Positions 15,456 through 27,736 of a DNA stretch of 64,000 nucleotides are shown here, in pieces. This DNA is from Pelodera strongyloides. Lineage: Eukaryota; Nematoda; Chromadorea; Rhabditida; Rhabditidae. The notes under the pieces were generated by a model that was not told the DNA's origin, made no database searches, and saw nothing but the letters and a program-made list of their open reading frames with translations. The stretch spans positions 124,001-188,000 of the forward strand of contig JAANDG010000239.1 of the NCBI GenBank assembly GCA_036852015.1, given 5' to 3'. A program made the translations under genes and the position numbers. How positions within the stretch are numbered: position 1 is the stretch's first letter; each line of letters opens with the position of its first letter.

Positions 15456-17762
15456 TCAATTAGAGGCAGCGGCGGGTAAGCAGTCAAGGGAATCGATGAA
15501 CAGTCCCGACACGACTGCGACAGCAATCACATAGGAGAGGAGGATCCCGATGAACAGCATTTCATCAGAACCGAACCAGTTCCTTCGTTCCGTCTTGAAG
15601 ATGTATTCTAAACAACATAACAATTTATTATGTGGACACAAAGCGGCATGTAAAAAAGATAACACACTAGAATCAACGGTTTGCGACGGTACACAAGAAA
15701 AAATCTTACAAAAAAATATCCACAACCGAGCCGTTTAAATGTTAAATCTTCACGGAACTTATAAACGAATGAACCATGCATGCAAGTTCAACGTAACACT
15801 CGACTAAAAAAAACGTGAATCATCCGAAGCAAGCATAGATAGACAACATGACGTCCTGACGTACACAAGGGATGAATTGGTGAACTTCAGCCCTCAAACA
15901 CTAGCAATTATAATCAAATAAGCGAGTGCATTTTCACTAAAAAAAACTGAATCATCCGAAGCAAGCGTAAACGACAAAGACAAAACACAGTGTACTGGGG
16001 CATAGTCTTTGGCAAATGGGGTTGGGAACCAATCAAAAATAGAGTGAATTCACCAAGATTCTGCGAATTCAGCCCAACGAGCGCTAGTCGTTCCCTTTCA
16101 TAATGCAAACTTTTACGTTTCAAGCCATTTGTCTACGTAATGGCAGTCTGGTACAGCCAATACATTACATATAGCAAATGCAGCATATACAGACTGGTTC
16201 ATTACCTAAATACAAGGTCACGGCAAAGACGACATCGAGCAACCATCTTCCGCTTAGGGAGAAGGTCGAATGTCCTTCCTTAGCTGGCACCTTAGACGAA
16301 CGGCCAGGCCCGGGTCGACGTTGAGCGAGGAAGAGAGAAGAAACATCACCTGCGAGGACCACAATCTAAAACATGCCAATTAGAATTTAGGTGACAAAAG
16401 TCACAAATCCACAACATAATCCGGTGTGGTCAACGAACACAATGAATTTGCGGTCTCCCGCAAACATTTACAGCGATGAATAACGGATAACGAGTAAAGC
16501 TGCAAAACGATGACAATGCTCACCGATCGCTCAGTGATCTACAAGTGAAAACCACAACGTCCTCCAAGTCCGTGGCGTGGATCGAGGACATCACCCCCAC
16601 AGGAGGGATAATCGTAACGGCAGTATCACGTTCTAAAGTAACGTAATAAGCATGAACCTTCATAAGATAAAAACAACAAACACTAAATAGCAATGTCGGA
16701 ATCATTGAGCACACCAAAGAAAGCATCACGAAAAGGTTAACATACCGAGCTATTCGAGCTCCAGGGTACAAGAAGGACGAAAAACCTTCGGCGGAAGGGT
16801 ACTATTGTACTTTACGTGCCGCAGTGGGGTCAAAAAAAATTTTCCTTAAAAACTTCCTATAATATGTAATTGGCCATGCTGATTCCGAAAAAGTAGGTCA
16901 CTTAGCGCCTAAGAGCTTCTTTAGGCCGTTAGCGCCTCTAAAAACATTTTTGCAAAAAAGTTCCTCTTAAATGTAATTGGCACTTCTAGTTCCGAAAAAG
17001 TAGGCTGTTTGATACCCAGGACCCTCTAGAGGCCATTTACACTAAATCAGTTAAGAAGTTAACGGCAGTATGAATTTGCCCAATTTTCTGTTCGCCTAAA
17101 CTGAACTTTGAGCTAGGCCATAAACCTCGTCGGTGAGTCGGAGGTGGTTTGCGAAATTCTCTCTATGTATGATACATTTCTGCTAAGTTTCGCGTACCGC
17201 CGTCGAGCTTCTCATGCTTAATATTCTAATCGGAAGGTGGTTCAGCCATGATCCCTCAAAATCTATGTATTGCTATTCCGGCAGTGGCTCGCCGGGCTCT
17301 TACTGTTAGCGAAAGGAATAACCTAGCATACGTATGTAAACAACTTTTAGAATTTCTGAAAGTAAGTAATTAGCATACGAAAAATACAATAAAAGGACGC
17401 CAGCTGGGTACAGGAACAGTCCGCAGTGAACCTAGTGTCAGTTCAGTTGAGAGCGGATGGAGTCTACATGAGCTTCCAGCAGCCTCTAGACGGTCCTGGG
17501 TGTCAAATAGCCTACTTTTTCGGAACTAGAAGTGCCAATTACATCTAAGAGGAACTTTTTTGCCGAAAAAAAAAATTTGCAAAAAAAAAATCTTAGAGGC
17601 GCTAACGGTCTAAAGAAGCCCTAAGGTGCTAAGTGACCTACTTTTTCGGAATCAGCATGGCCAATTACATATTATAGGAAGTTTTTAAGGAAAACTTTTT
17701 TTTTGACCCCACTGCGGCACGTAAAGTACAATAGTACCGGCGGAAGGACTCGACCGCCACAT
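15456..17762 (-). pseudogene. Hydrophobic-protein gene, copy 1, interrupted by a transposon
   Basis: Copy of the gene at 41310-43283. The first coding block starts at ATG 17762 (MWRSSPSA), is cut after 24 nt by the element 16798-17738 and resumes at 16797-16524 with a strongly hydrophobic stretch (NLFVMLSLVCSMIPTLLFSV). The second exon, 16206-16365, is almost identical to copy 2. The exon matching 42219-42418 is missing. The last exon, 15456-15607, contains RRNWFGSDEMLFIGILLSYV, a probable membrane segment. Loss of the 200-nt exon plus a 1-nt change at the last acceptor leaves exons 2 and last in phase. Because exon 1 is disrupted I call the locus a pseudogene, though a shortened product from a downstream start is possible. 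Confidence 0.65.
16798..17738. mobile_element. Long-TIR DNA element, 941 bp, inserted in coding exon
   Basis: Terminal inverted repeats of about 240 bp begin GGTACTATTGTACTTTACG. The target sequence GGCGGAAG is present on both sides (16790-16797, 17739-17746); because of sequence ambiguity the duplication could be read as 8-10 bp. Copy 2 has the uninterrupted site near 43260. Long arms, short unique centre and duplication length fit a MULE-like or hAT-like non-autonomous fold-back element; class not resolved. Confidence 0.85.
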
Positions 17763-18050
17763 CTCAGCAGTCTGAAAGATTATAATGAAAGGAACAAATT
17801 TAATACCAATACAACACGTGTAGATCAAGCGATTATAAGCAGCCAAAGAAACTGAACATGTATGGGGAAGAAACGTTGTAAGGAAAACAAAAAAAAACGA
17901 GTGAGAAACGGAGGGAGAAAAGCACTGCCACTGATGCGAAGGACGAACTGAATGATCTGCGGCGATGAAAATTTGGCGGGGATCGGATGAAACGTCCGAA
18001 CTCGATACGAGATGACGTTTCATAAAACCTCTGGCCACGCCTATTTTGTC

Positions 18051-18112
18051 CTAATCAGCCAATCAGAGCATGACCACTAATCAGTACCAATCAGATCGGC
18101 CAATCACAAGCC
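18051..18112 (-). promoter_or_regulatory. Clustered CCAAT boxes upstream of hydrophobic-protein gene, copy 1
   Basis: GCCAATCAG, TAATCAG, ACCAATCAG and GGCCAATCAC occur within about 60 bp, roughly 300 bp upstream of the ATG at 17762. Relative to the gene they are inverted CCAAT (ATTGG) boxes. The cluster is conserved in copy 2 (43573-43634). CCAAT boxes are NF-Y sites in animals; promoter function here is inference. Confidence 0.4.
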
Positions 18113-18670
18113 AGATTGTCAGATTAGGCGCGAAAGTATCGACGTCGTGGGGAGGCGGGGTTTACATGTACTGCGCGTTGGTCTCCAAATAGTTACGCGC
18201 AGTTTTGTTTTGTCATCCCCCAAACAAATCAAAAAGTGGTAAATTGCATTGTAAGTTGCATTGTAAATTGTATAATTATTGTAATTGTAATTCCATTGAA
18301 AGTCGCATTTTCTTAAATGACAAAATTGGCAACCAGTCCCGTAAATCAAAGTTCGCGTACCCTTTTTTCTGAAATACTGCAAATTTCAAGGATGCCAAAT
18401 AGTTTGATGGCTTTATAGTTACATTGCAATAATTGTGAAATCTATATGGTTCAATGAATCCGCTAGAGTTCAACGTAACTAGTACTGTCCGTAAGTAACG
18501 TAATTAGCGTAAGTAGCATTATGACTTTCGACGTGATACCGGCCGGGACAGCCGTTTGCGCGAATACCAGCTTGCGCACCATGACGCATATGAGGCACAC
18601 ATGTGGCGCACTTACCGCAACTCCATCAAAAGGAACGCATGCGCCACCTTGACACACATCACGATTAAAA

Positions 18671-19412
18671 ACTGCAATGCTGACTTTGACTGAGACATAC
18701 GTGTAGGACGTAATTTTGCAGTTGAATTACAAATTTTGCCGTCCTAAAATACATTTTTTTTTACAAATTTTGTCGTCCTAAAATATATTTTATCAGGGTT
18801 TATGCACTTATCGCACGCTTAGTGTGTAACTTGGTTTACGATACCATTCCACCGTTCATTCATGTAGCTCTTTTTGAGAAGCAGTGAGTTTTCAAAACCT
18901 GTTGTTGCGGTAGGCCTTTTTGTATACAATTTCCTGCTCCAGAGTAGCACACAATATGTGAGCCAATTCACCGCCGCGCGAACTACCGTAGTTTATCATA
19001 TTTTGTTTATGCTCGTCGAACTACCATAGTCGTCACAATCTTCACAGCTGTACAGTATGTTCTACTGCCTTTGACAACCTGATTCTACAAAGTATTGAAC
19101 GGAAAGTGTATGCACATATATTTGATGGATTCAAATTTTATTCAACATTTATGCAAAATAACAATTTGAAAAAGGGAACATAAAATCAACATAATAATAA
19201 TAATAGTGGACACTAAAACAAGTTATTTCTAAACTATCAAAACCACTAAAGAGAACAGTGTACATCGGTCCAAAAAAATCAACACTAGTCTACACTAAAA
19301 AAGGTATCGAAACAAGGTAAAAATATCCAAAAGAGCGTCAAAGATGCCAAACATACGTAAAACAGCGCATGGAAACTATATAATGAATTGAATTTACTTC
19401 TCTACAAACCAA
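18671..19412. other. Spacer 3' of BTB gene B, no gene
   Basis: Sequence from about 18720 is shared with 49325-49782 and continues at 50193 downstream of BTB gene E, showing that genes B and E were duplicated together with their 3' flanks. No open frame of interest. The matching region near gene E carries a 410-bp insertion absent here. Confidence 0.6.
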
Positions 19413-22400
19413 TCAAACTGACTTGAACAATTCGCGATCAACTTTTGCTTTAATGTGTTTTCTGGAACACTTGGGAGGTTCATAATGAGTGGAGCAGATA
19501 AACATCTCACATTCCATGCAGTAGGATGTTGGTGTCTAAAGCAAAAATTCTTACAGGCTGCAATGAATCTTTGAGTCCACCACCCGGGGCGATTTAGTCA
19601 TGTGCGAGACGGCCATGACACGAAAACGTCGAAAAAATTTATCATCTGGAATTCAGAACCTCTTCAGCACATGTGGTAAACAAACTTGGCAAAAGTTAGT
19701 ATTTTGCATGTTGGGCTAGAAAAAGCTTACGTTTTGAAGAAAAGTTTAGTGAGGGTAAAAATAAACAAATTTAGATAGGAAGACAATTTCAAACCCCCCC
19801 CCCCCCAAAAAAAAATCCTTCAATATGGGTTTCTGTCGTGCGCTCAAAATCAGGGATTCGTTGTGCGCAGGACCGTTTGAATTTTGGATACGCGAGAATC
19901 GCTGGCCTCCTGAGGCCGGTTCCACCAACATTTCAGACCGCAAGTAACTTCCGTGCGCAAGTAAGTCCGCGCTACTTGCGTTCTCACCAACATTTCAGAG
20001 CGCACGGAAGTTACTTGCGCACGGAAAGTTCCGTTGCAAGTAAGGCTTATGTATGGGAAGAGAAACTTGCAGTCGAGAGTCGAAGTTTCTTCGAAGTTTC
20101 TCCTCAAACCCCATAATTTGTACTGTTTTGTGACTATATCATATTTTTAGTTTGTAATGATATTATACGAAACATATTCAATACTGATTATGGATAACAA
20201 CTTAGTTTTTGGTCATGGTTGACAAATACTAGCATTGATTTTGTTATAATTTTAGCTTTAATGTTAAGCAATTGTACTTAAAACACTAGGTAATGTATTT
20301 TCTGCTAATATAACCTGTAACTGACTTTGGGTGATAACATTATTGCATTTTTTAAAGAAAACTCAGCATTTCCTATAAAGTAAACTGGTAGATAGCGTAT
20401 TTGGGGGCAGAACAAAAACTAAGTAAGAAAAATCACAATTGAAACACATAGAAAAGGGTAGTTATCATCGAAAGCCCATGAAAAGAGCCCTGTTCGAATA
20501 ACCCATTTTTTTACGCATTTTCTTCTTAAACGCAAGTTATTTTCTTTCCTTAGGCTTTAGCATAGCAGCAGCAAGATGTTTCCCCTTGGGTGACCCTATC
20601 TTATGTTTAACGTATTTAATTTACGCTCGCTCCGTACCCTTTCTTTGAGATATGTTGAATATAAAACTGAAAGTAGAAAAAATGCACGTTGTATGCACTT
20701 TTGCATATTCATTGGCTAACTGCCAGACCGTAGTAGCCATCTTTTAGAAAACATTCTAATAACGCACGTAAATGTTGGTGAGAAGCCAAGTAAGAGCGCA
20801 CGGAACTTCCGTTCAACTGAAGAAACTTGTGACAAGTTTCTTCCGTGCAACGGAAGTTCCGTGTACCTTCTGAAATGTTGGTGAAACCGGCCTCTGGTCT
20901 GCCACGCGGCAGTTGTCAGCAAGGGAAAAAGAGGGATGCAGCAGAGAAAGAGAAGAATTCTCAAGCAGAAAACGTACTAGACGTGTGCTAACTGGATCCT
21001 TTTAGAAACTACGGAATTTTGCGACAACGCGTTTTAGAACAGCTTTGAATTTGGCGACAAAACTTGTGCGACATTTTATGTTCGTAATAAATGTTATGTT
21101 ATGTTATGTTGTTGTTCGCTTTTAAATAAAGGTGCACGTTTTTGATGCGTTTTTTTTTGAATGATAATATTATTTATTATTATAATAAATAGGTCACCAT
21201 ACCACCGCGCAGTTAGCCGCCATACACTTCACATAGCAAGTGCCAGTTACCATACGATGCAGTGTAGTGTTCTGGATGTCGAAATTTTCAATCGACGCCT
21301 TGAAAATGGCCGCGATCAAATTCGAGTCTTTTACCTAAACATTGTAAAAAAATTGGAGTGATACATTTAAGAAGAAAATGTAGAGTTTCAGAGAAGCACG
21401 CATAGAGAGAGAGAGGAAGCAAGTTGAAAGAAAACGGTAAGAAAAAAGGTGTTGAGAGGTAATGTAAATAAAAAGGAAAGAGGTATAGTTGGAATTATAG
21501 TGTTATAGAGAGGCGAAGGAGAGAGGTGGAAAAATAGAAAGAATTCACCAATCCGTTTACCCCTGGAGAAAACTGTCTCTCGGAGAAAATTTACCTAGAA
21601 AGCGAGATTATGTCACAAAATTTGCATTCACCACTCACTCTCCTTCCCGAAAAATGCGTTCCAAAAGTTTTGTTTTCTAAAGAAATGTTTACCCTTGAGT
21701 GATTGAGAGAGAGAGAGAGAAAGTGGGCGAAAAAAAATAAATGTATTTAAAAAACGAGCGGACTGACCTTTTCCCACAACTTGATAGTCACGAGAGTTGA
21801 GACCGTTTGCTCCGTAAGATAGTCAATGATAGTCCACTTCAATGCTTTGTAGTCGCTAAATTTAGTTTAAAGTGATATGGCACGTGGTATTTTTAACCTA
21901 TTCTATTTTCAGGTATGTATATACATATATAATAGCCGTTTTCCACAATGCTTCTGTGCCGGAGATTATTAAAAGTAAATACATTGAAGTCTTGTTATTC
22001 AGCATACGTCTCGAAACCACAAACCATGCCATTTTAATCAATTTGGTCTATAAAGTGATTAATTAGTTCAAAGGAATTCACTGACGCATTTCCGTAATCG
22101 ATGATCATTTCGAAAAAGTCGGCCAAAATTCCGGCAGTGGCACTGGACCCAGCAACACTGCGACCTACAGATCTTTCGTTAGTAATTGATTACATTTTTT
22201 GAACACATATTTTTTATCAGAACTCTCGAAAATGAAGTGTACCGCCCGAAAAAATATGATGAGGAGCATTCTTATTTTTTAATGCTGAATGAGCTCGAAA
22301 TAAGATAGATTTTTATTCTAATCATGCTCACTTGCATACACTGCATGGCAATGCTATCCACTGATGAATCTCAGGTGTTGCGCGGCTAGAACCAGGCGGG

Positions 22401-25019
22401 AAAATGTGCGCGGTGAAAGCTGGGCACGTGCTGGGCGATAATTTTGGTGCGCGGCGAAACCTGGACGACCACAAAGCGCACCACAATTTTTTCCCCAAGA
22501 AAAATTGCCCGTAGTCCATTGGTACAATCAGGCTAGCTGGCGCTAGGACTTGTATATCTCGTGTTTGTTACCTATTCCAATCAATATGTGCCTTCGATGC
22601 CAAAATCAATAACCAAAATATGTTCATTATTTTTGATGCTTGTTAACACATTACTTGCCACAACTTATTTTATTAATCTATTCTTTTTTCAAAGTAAGGC
22701 GTAAAACTTACTCATGTACTCTAGGCAGTGACTGTGCAATGCGTCGATGTTATATTTGTTGGCCATCCGCAGCAAGTCCTTGAGTTCCGGCACTGAAGTT
22801 CAAATCTACACTCTGTTAACCTAACAATACGTCCGGACAAGATCCACTACGCTTTGTATTCGTTTTTCTTCCATGTGAATAAAGTTCCTCCCTTTTTACT
22901 TATGCTCTAGGCTTGGAATATCTCGGCGGAGAACGCTTAAAGGGTAAGTCAAGGGGGGAGTCTGCGCAGAAAGGCATCTCCTGACGCAGACTAAGTAAAT
23001 CGCGAAAGGCGCCCAATACAGTAAACCCATAAAAAAGTCGCCAGAATAAAATATTTGAGATTTTGTCATAAACGTGAACAAACCCCGCCGCAGCGCACGC
23101 AAACGGATGCGTTGCGGCGAGCCGGTAATTCAAACCGTCCCGAGGACAGCGTTGAAGTTTACTTCTAGGGACTTAAAATTTGATCATGATTTAAGATGAT
23201 TTAAAATGGTATTATCTAATTTTGATGGAAGGAAGGAAGGAAGGAAGGAAGGAAGGAAGGAAGGAAAGTTATCATAAAAGTCGACATTTCAACTCTAAAA
23301 GTAATTATTTTTATTATGAAACAATAAAACTATTTACTTTTCTACCTTTTATTTCTATTTTTCAAAAGAAATTAAAATAAAAATTAAACGTTGTCAAAGG
23401 AAGGAAGGAAGGAAGGAAGGAAGGAAGGAAGGGAAGGAAGGAAGGAAGGAAGGAAGGAAGGATTTGGCTTAGCTCTGTCCACACGACCAGAATCCCATAC
23501 CATACTGAAGGAGTTTTTTTGGAGGGGGTTTGAAATTGTTTTTTTTTCTCATGAAAGTTTTTGTTTATTTTTACTTTCACTTTCCCTACCTTCAAAACGC
23601 ACGCTTTTTTTTGAGCCCAACATGAAAAACCGGCTTGACATTCTCTTTAAACGTGACGTCTCACCTCACGTACGTCATGCAGTCAACGAACAACCATACA
23701 AACAAACAAAGCTTTTCCAATTTTATGCAATTAGCCAATTACGAATGGGCCTGCCGGCATAAACGAAAAACTGACATTTCTTTGTGTTATTTGAAGTAAT
23801 TGGTCACTCACTCGTAATTTGGAGTGATACATCACTCGTTTCCAACTTCCAACTAACGTCTTAACAAATATGCAATATTCAGCACTTACTGGTTGGCTTC
23901 ATAACATCCTTGATTCCATTTTGAAGGACTTTAAGAAGAATGGACATGGAACCGACTGTTTCATCCTACAAAAATTAACAGTACGAGTGTTAAAATTAAC
24001 ATTACTGAAATTACGTGAGTTTGTATAAAAACAGCGCATTTTCGAGAGGTAATCGCTCACTGCGTAAGGTTGATCTATATAGGGCTTCTTTGCCGAGTAA
24101 AGAAAGCGTGCGCCAAGGATTCGCCAATACCAGTTGGCGCACCTACACCAATACACCATACCGTCCCTGGTCCCTGTGTATTTTTTTGCGTTGATTTCAC
24201 ACCATTTTCGGGATCCAGGCAAATAAAGGACACTTTGAGTTCGCGCCATTACTTCACCGCGCGCTTATCTCTCGTGGGCGCGCCGCACAAGTGCTGAGTT
24301 TCGAAATAATTGGAACTCACAACAATACGACTTCGCCGAGAGCTATTTACTTGACTTTGATATCAATCGATAATTTTTTAGTATTATGTAATCTTCAATA
24401 GTCTGCCACCTATGGCCATTTGCAATTTGCAGTCACTGTGGTACACTAGGTAGGAACCAGTGGTCAGTTGAAAAAAAATGCAAAACTTACTTCAAACTTT
24501 GCCTTGTGCTCCCGGGCTTCCTTAAATTCTCCGAAGAAAAGTTTTTCGAAAACTGGAGAGTGTTCAGCGAGAAAGTGCGGATTCACATAGAAAGCGTGAC
24601 CTGAAAATATTCTACATTGCAATCACCAACTTTTAAAGTGATACGACATGTGGTTGCAAATTCAATAACTGCACATAATTCGTGCGATTACGGAGTTCTA
24701 AGTACTAGTATTAGTCCTGTCCAAGCGGTATAACAGTCGGTTTTTGAAGCGGACTTTGTATGCCTGGATCCCCATTCATGCATCATATGCCAATGAGTAT
24801 GATTATAAAAAATGGAGCTCAATCTCATATAGCTTAAATACATAAAAATGCGTTCATCATACATTTTCAAAAACCGGCCGCTGTTTCGCTTTATTTATTC
24901 CAAAATATAAAGATTGTTTGTCACGGAGTGAACTTACCGTCATTTACTTCAATTTTGAAGTAACGAAGAGCTGTTTCAGTTTTATAACACTCGGGTACCG
25001 TTGGTCCGTTTGAACACAT
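19413..25019 (-). CDS. BTB gene B, BTB plus C-terminal Cys/His module (255 aa)
   Basis: Eight exons (minus): 24938-25019, 24491-24600, 23890-23965, 22712-22792, 22086-22164, 21768-21855, 21206-21334, 19413-19535; 768 nt, all phases consistent. An acceptor TTTTAG ends 1 nt before the ATG, as expected for spliced-leader trans-splicing. Exon 1 ends RYFKIEVNDG; exon 2 reads GHAFYVNPHFLAEHSPVFEK then LFFGEFKEAREHKAKFE, a typical nematode BTB core (residues about 18-118). Exons 3-4 (DETVGSMSILLKVL, ELKDLLRMANKYNIDALH) complete it. Exons 5-7 are helical. The last exon gives SYCMECEMFICSTHYEPPKC and ends DRELFKSV. Closest relative is gene E. Introns carry a fold-back element and GGAA repeats. Likely a substrate adaptor of a CUL3 ligase (family inference). 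Confidence 0.82.
19908..20893. mobile_element. Fold-back element in last intron of BTB gene B
   Basis: Terminal inverted repeats start GAGGCCGGTT-CCACCAACAT and end with the complement (ATGTTGGTG..ACCGGCCTC). Subterminal regions contain repeated CGCACGGAA and CTTCCGTGCG words in both orientations. The centre is AT-rich without coding sequence. No clear target duplication. The related end GTTGGTGAATACGGCCTC occurs at 53727-53866. Confidence 0.6.
23227..23462. repeat. Two (GGAA)n tracts in BTB gene B intron
   Basis: GGAA runs at 23227-23266 and 23397-23462, the second with one GGG interruption, separated by about 130 bp of AT-rich DNA. They lie in the intron between exons 3 and 4 of gene B. 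The run on the opposite strand gives artefactual Pro/Ser/Phe-rich frames. Confidence 0.9.
24722..24893. mobile_element. Diverged family B MITE in BTB gene B intron 1
   Basis: Inverted ends AAGCGGTATAACAGTCGG..TTTTTGAAGC and the complementary TTTTCAAAAACCGGCC..GCTTTA. The flanking TTAA is degraded. It lies in the intron between exons 1 and 2 of gene B. Confidence 0.6.
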
Positions 25020-25079
25020 TCTAAAATAAAACCGTAAAATTAAAACAGTAAAAAATCGTAAAAACCCCTGAAGATTAGA

Positions 25080-25249
25080 GCCAAATATCCGGTTTTTGAA
25101 ACGCATCGTCTACAACTGCATTCTTACACAGATCTAAATAGGATCGAATTGTGGTCGATTTTTTATTCTAATTTATGCTCACTTGCACGAAGCATAAGAA
25201 TGCAGGTATCCACGATGTGTTTCAAAAACCGATTGTTATTTCGCTTTAA
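25080..25249. mobile_element. Family B MITE immediately upstream of BTB gene B
   Basis: Shares GGTTTTTGAAACGCATCG and the complement with other family B copies; the right border keeps CGCTTTAA, the left border is eroded. It begins about 60 bp upstream of the gene B start codon, so it may contribute to or displace promoter sequence. Confidence 0.6.
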
Positions 25250-25404
25250 CGACCAGAGAAAGTAAAGAACAGAAGAGGGTAGAGTTGAGGAACCATGAGA
25301 CATCTACGATAAATACTATGAAAAAAGTGCAAAGTGACCAGTTACATTATTGAATAGATCGATCATTGAAACATAGATTGGTGAGCACAGCCAGCCACTA
25401 TACT

Positions 25405-25490
25405 TTTGGTCACTAATCAATCGATATTCTGACTATTCAAATTCGCTCCACCCAATTGACTCCGCCCCCAAGGTAAATAGCCTTTTTTTA
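25405..25490 (-). promoter_or_regulatory. Upstream block shared by BTB genes B and D
   Basis: TTTTGGTCACTAATCAATCG and, about 45 bp further, TTGACTCCGCCCCCAAG recur at 48928-49016 at a similar distance upstream of gene D (about 400-540 bp before each ATG). The intervening bases differ more. This could be a conserved promoter element or simply a remnant of their common duplication. Confidence 0.4.
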
Positions 25491-25561
25491 GGTTGAATTG
25501 CTTACTAGGAATACTAGGTCGAATGTAGTGCTAGGTAACTAAACTTTTAGTTGTACTATGG

Positions 25562-25732
25562 CTTTGGAAAAATGCCAGCCCCTTTGGAAAATTTGCATAT
25601 GATAAGCAAATCCTATGTATCCTATGCTAATATTGTACGATCGTCCACGGCAATCGTACAAAATTAACATAGGATACATAGGATTTGCTTATCATATGCA
25701 AATTTTCAAAAGGGGCTAGCATTTCGCTTTAA
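25562..25732. mobile_element. TTAA MITE, family A (GCTAGCCCCTTTGG ends)
   Basis: Near-perfect palindrome of about 170 bp: outer GCGAAATGCTAGCCCCTTT, inner TTTGCATATGATAAGCAAAT, centre TACGATCG..CGATTGCCG-type loop. The right end is at TTAA 25729-25732; the left end is diverged. Other copies: 27737-27903, 30784-30954, 62164-62334; a remnant lies at about 44832-44883. Confidence 0.8.
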
Positions 25733-26410
25733 CCAACAAACTGCTACTCACTGTCAGGAAATACTGAGTGTTAGTGAGTGAGCCCGAACATTTAGTGTAT
25801 AAATATTGGTTCACGGTGCCGCGGTACATTAGCGTAGACTTTCGCAAAGGAAACTTACCGTAATACAATGGTTTTTCAATCCTGACGCTCTTTTTGGAGC
25901 GCGCCGTACTTTTATCGTAAGTTCACTGTGTGCACAAGAGTGGCAGCACACATGTGTGCCAAGACTGCGCCGCGCCCCGACGAGCCCCAGCCGCTTCACT
26001 GGATTACCTATAACCGAGAACTATTGACGAAATAATTTTCGCGAACTAGTGTTTTATGCTCAATGAACAAAACAATATCTGCCACAATTTTGTTAGTTTT
26101 GTAATATTATATGGCTATTTGGCCAGTGAAAATATGGTGGCAACTAAAGTTAGTTCTTTTTTTCATCTCCATAGGTTCACATGTTTGACTGTCAATTCTA
26201 CAATACATTGAACGGTAAACACGTGAAGCCATAGACGCCATAGTTGGTGAATGTAACATTTTTTTAAACATTTATGCAAAAGAAACTTACAAAACATAAC
26301 AACGAACAACAAGAAACGACTAAGTGTTTGCATTACAACGGCTAGATATTCATGAATAACAGATCTTAGCAATTGTGTATTAAAGTGATAAAAAAGTGAA
26401 AGCAAAAAAA

Positions 26411-27701
26411 TCAGTCGAATTTAAACAAAGCACGATCAATTCTTTGCTTTGCTAATTGCTCAGAACACTGTGGAGGCATACAGTGATTGGTGCAGAAATA
26501 ATTGCTACACTTCGAGCAGCGCATCCGGGTTCTCTGGAAATAAACCCATTTACAGTAGTTAGTGTGATTTAGTAAACATTTCAACGTGGCATTGAACGCC
26601 CGACGACCATCCATCTAAGGTGCGAGGTGGGTGCGCAGAAGTGCGCGAATACTAGTGGCGCACCTATGGCGCTCTCCGGGCGCACCGGGACGGAATAGTG
26701 GTTTTGCCAGTTTTGGCAACGGTACCATCTGCACTTTATAAAAATTCTTTTAGTTTTCGCAAAAGTGGACATTACAGTGGGTAATAAGTAAGGTAACTAA
26801 AAGCATGGCCATTCAATTGTTGCTTGTCAACCTTTCATCATATTGATGCACACATTTTATGTGTTAATAAATATTTAATATTTAATCTTACCTTGTCACA
26901 TTCCAGCATATGACACTCCGCTCTTGTCCTGCCGTCGATAACAGAATGAATAGCAGCTTTCTTCAGTTCACCGTTCTTAATAGCCGTCTTCAAAATGGCG
27001 GCGTTCAACTTCGAACACTTCACCTCAAGATACACAAGCGTTCACCGACGGAAGGACAATCTGAATTAACAAGACGATAACAACATTATTGGTATTTTTT
27101 GCGACTTTGCTGTTGTTTTTATTAGTCTTCAATCATGTGATGCTATCAGTAGATATGTCAACAGGAGCTTGAACGGGTTACAAAATATACTACGTTGCTC
27201 ATAACATTCTGACCTTTTCCCACAGTTTGATGTCGACGAGGCTGTCCGCAGGCTTCTCCGTAAGTCCATCAATGACACTCCAAAGCAAGTGCGCGTAGCC
27301 ATTTCCATTACCGTAGTCGACAATCATTTCCAGAAAATCTGCCAACGTCCCAGCACTGATATTTTGTTCAACGACACGGCGGCCTGCCGTTAGACGTATA
27401 CTATTGGTGGGAAACTTCAGACAAGGCTAATAAACATTTAGTATTCACAAATAATCTAGGGTTTTGAATAATCATATTAGAAACACTTCGAGTAGCGAGG
27501 ACTTACAAGGCTAACAAGCAATTTATAGTATTTAGGAACATCTAGAACAAGTTCGGGACTTTTAAACACTAGACTGATTTCTCAGCAACCTGTCGTGCCG
27601 CTGCAAATTGTGGAACTTACCTATGATCTCTCTGCAGTAACTGTGTAAGGTGACGATGTTAAACTTGTCGGACAACCGCATCAAATCCCTGAGCTCAGAC
27701 G
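26411..27701 (-). pseudogene. BTB gene C, 5'-truncated family member
   Basis: Exons on the minus strand: 27621-27701, 27214-27383, 26892-27023 and 26411-26533, ending in TGA with consistent phases. The first found exon (SELRDLMRLSDKFNIVTLHS) is the fourth exon of the family; the start codon, the GHxFYVN exon and the DETV exon are absent between 27702 and the duplication junction at 28254. The 170-nt exon joins family exons 5 and 6 without an intron (YGNGNGYAHLLWSVIDGL), a precise intron loss. The C-terminus is intact: ECHMLEC, RCSKCSNYFCTNHCMPPQC and RIDRALF. The acceptor before 27023 is a weak TTGAG. Since the retained part has no stops, the truncation is probably recent, or the gene begins with unrecognised exons further upstream. 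Confidence 0.6.
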
Positions 27702-27736
27702 CTGAAATTGAGGTTGGTGAGACCGTATTCAGGCCC

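Noticed and set aside
23391..23762. 123-residue plus-strand frame
   Set aside because: Starts in the GGAA microsatellite and lies in an intron of BTB gene B.
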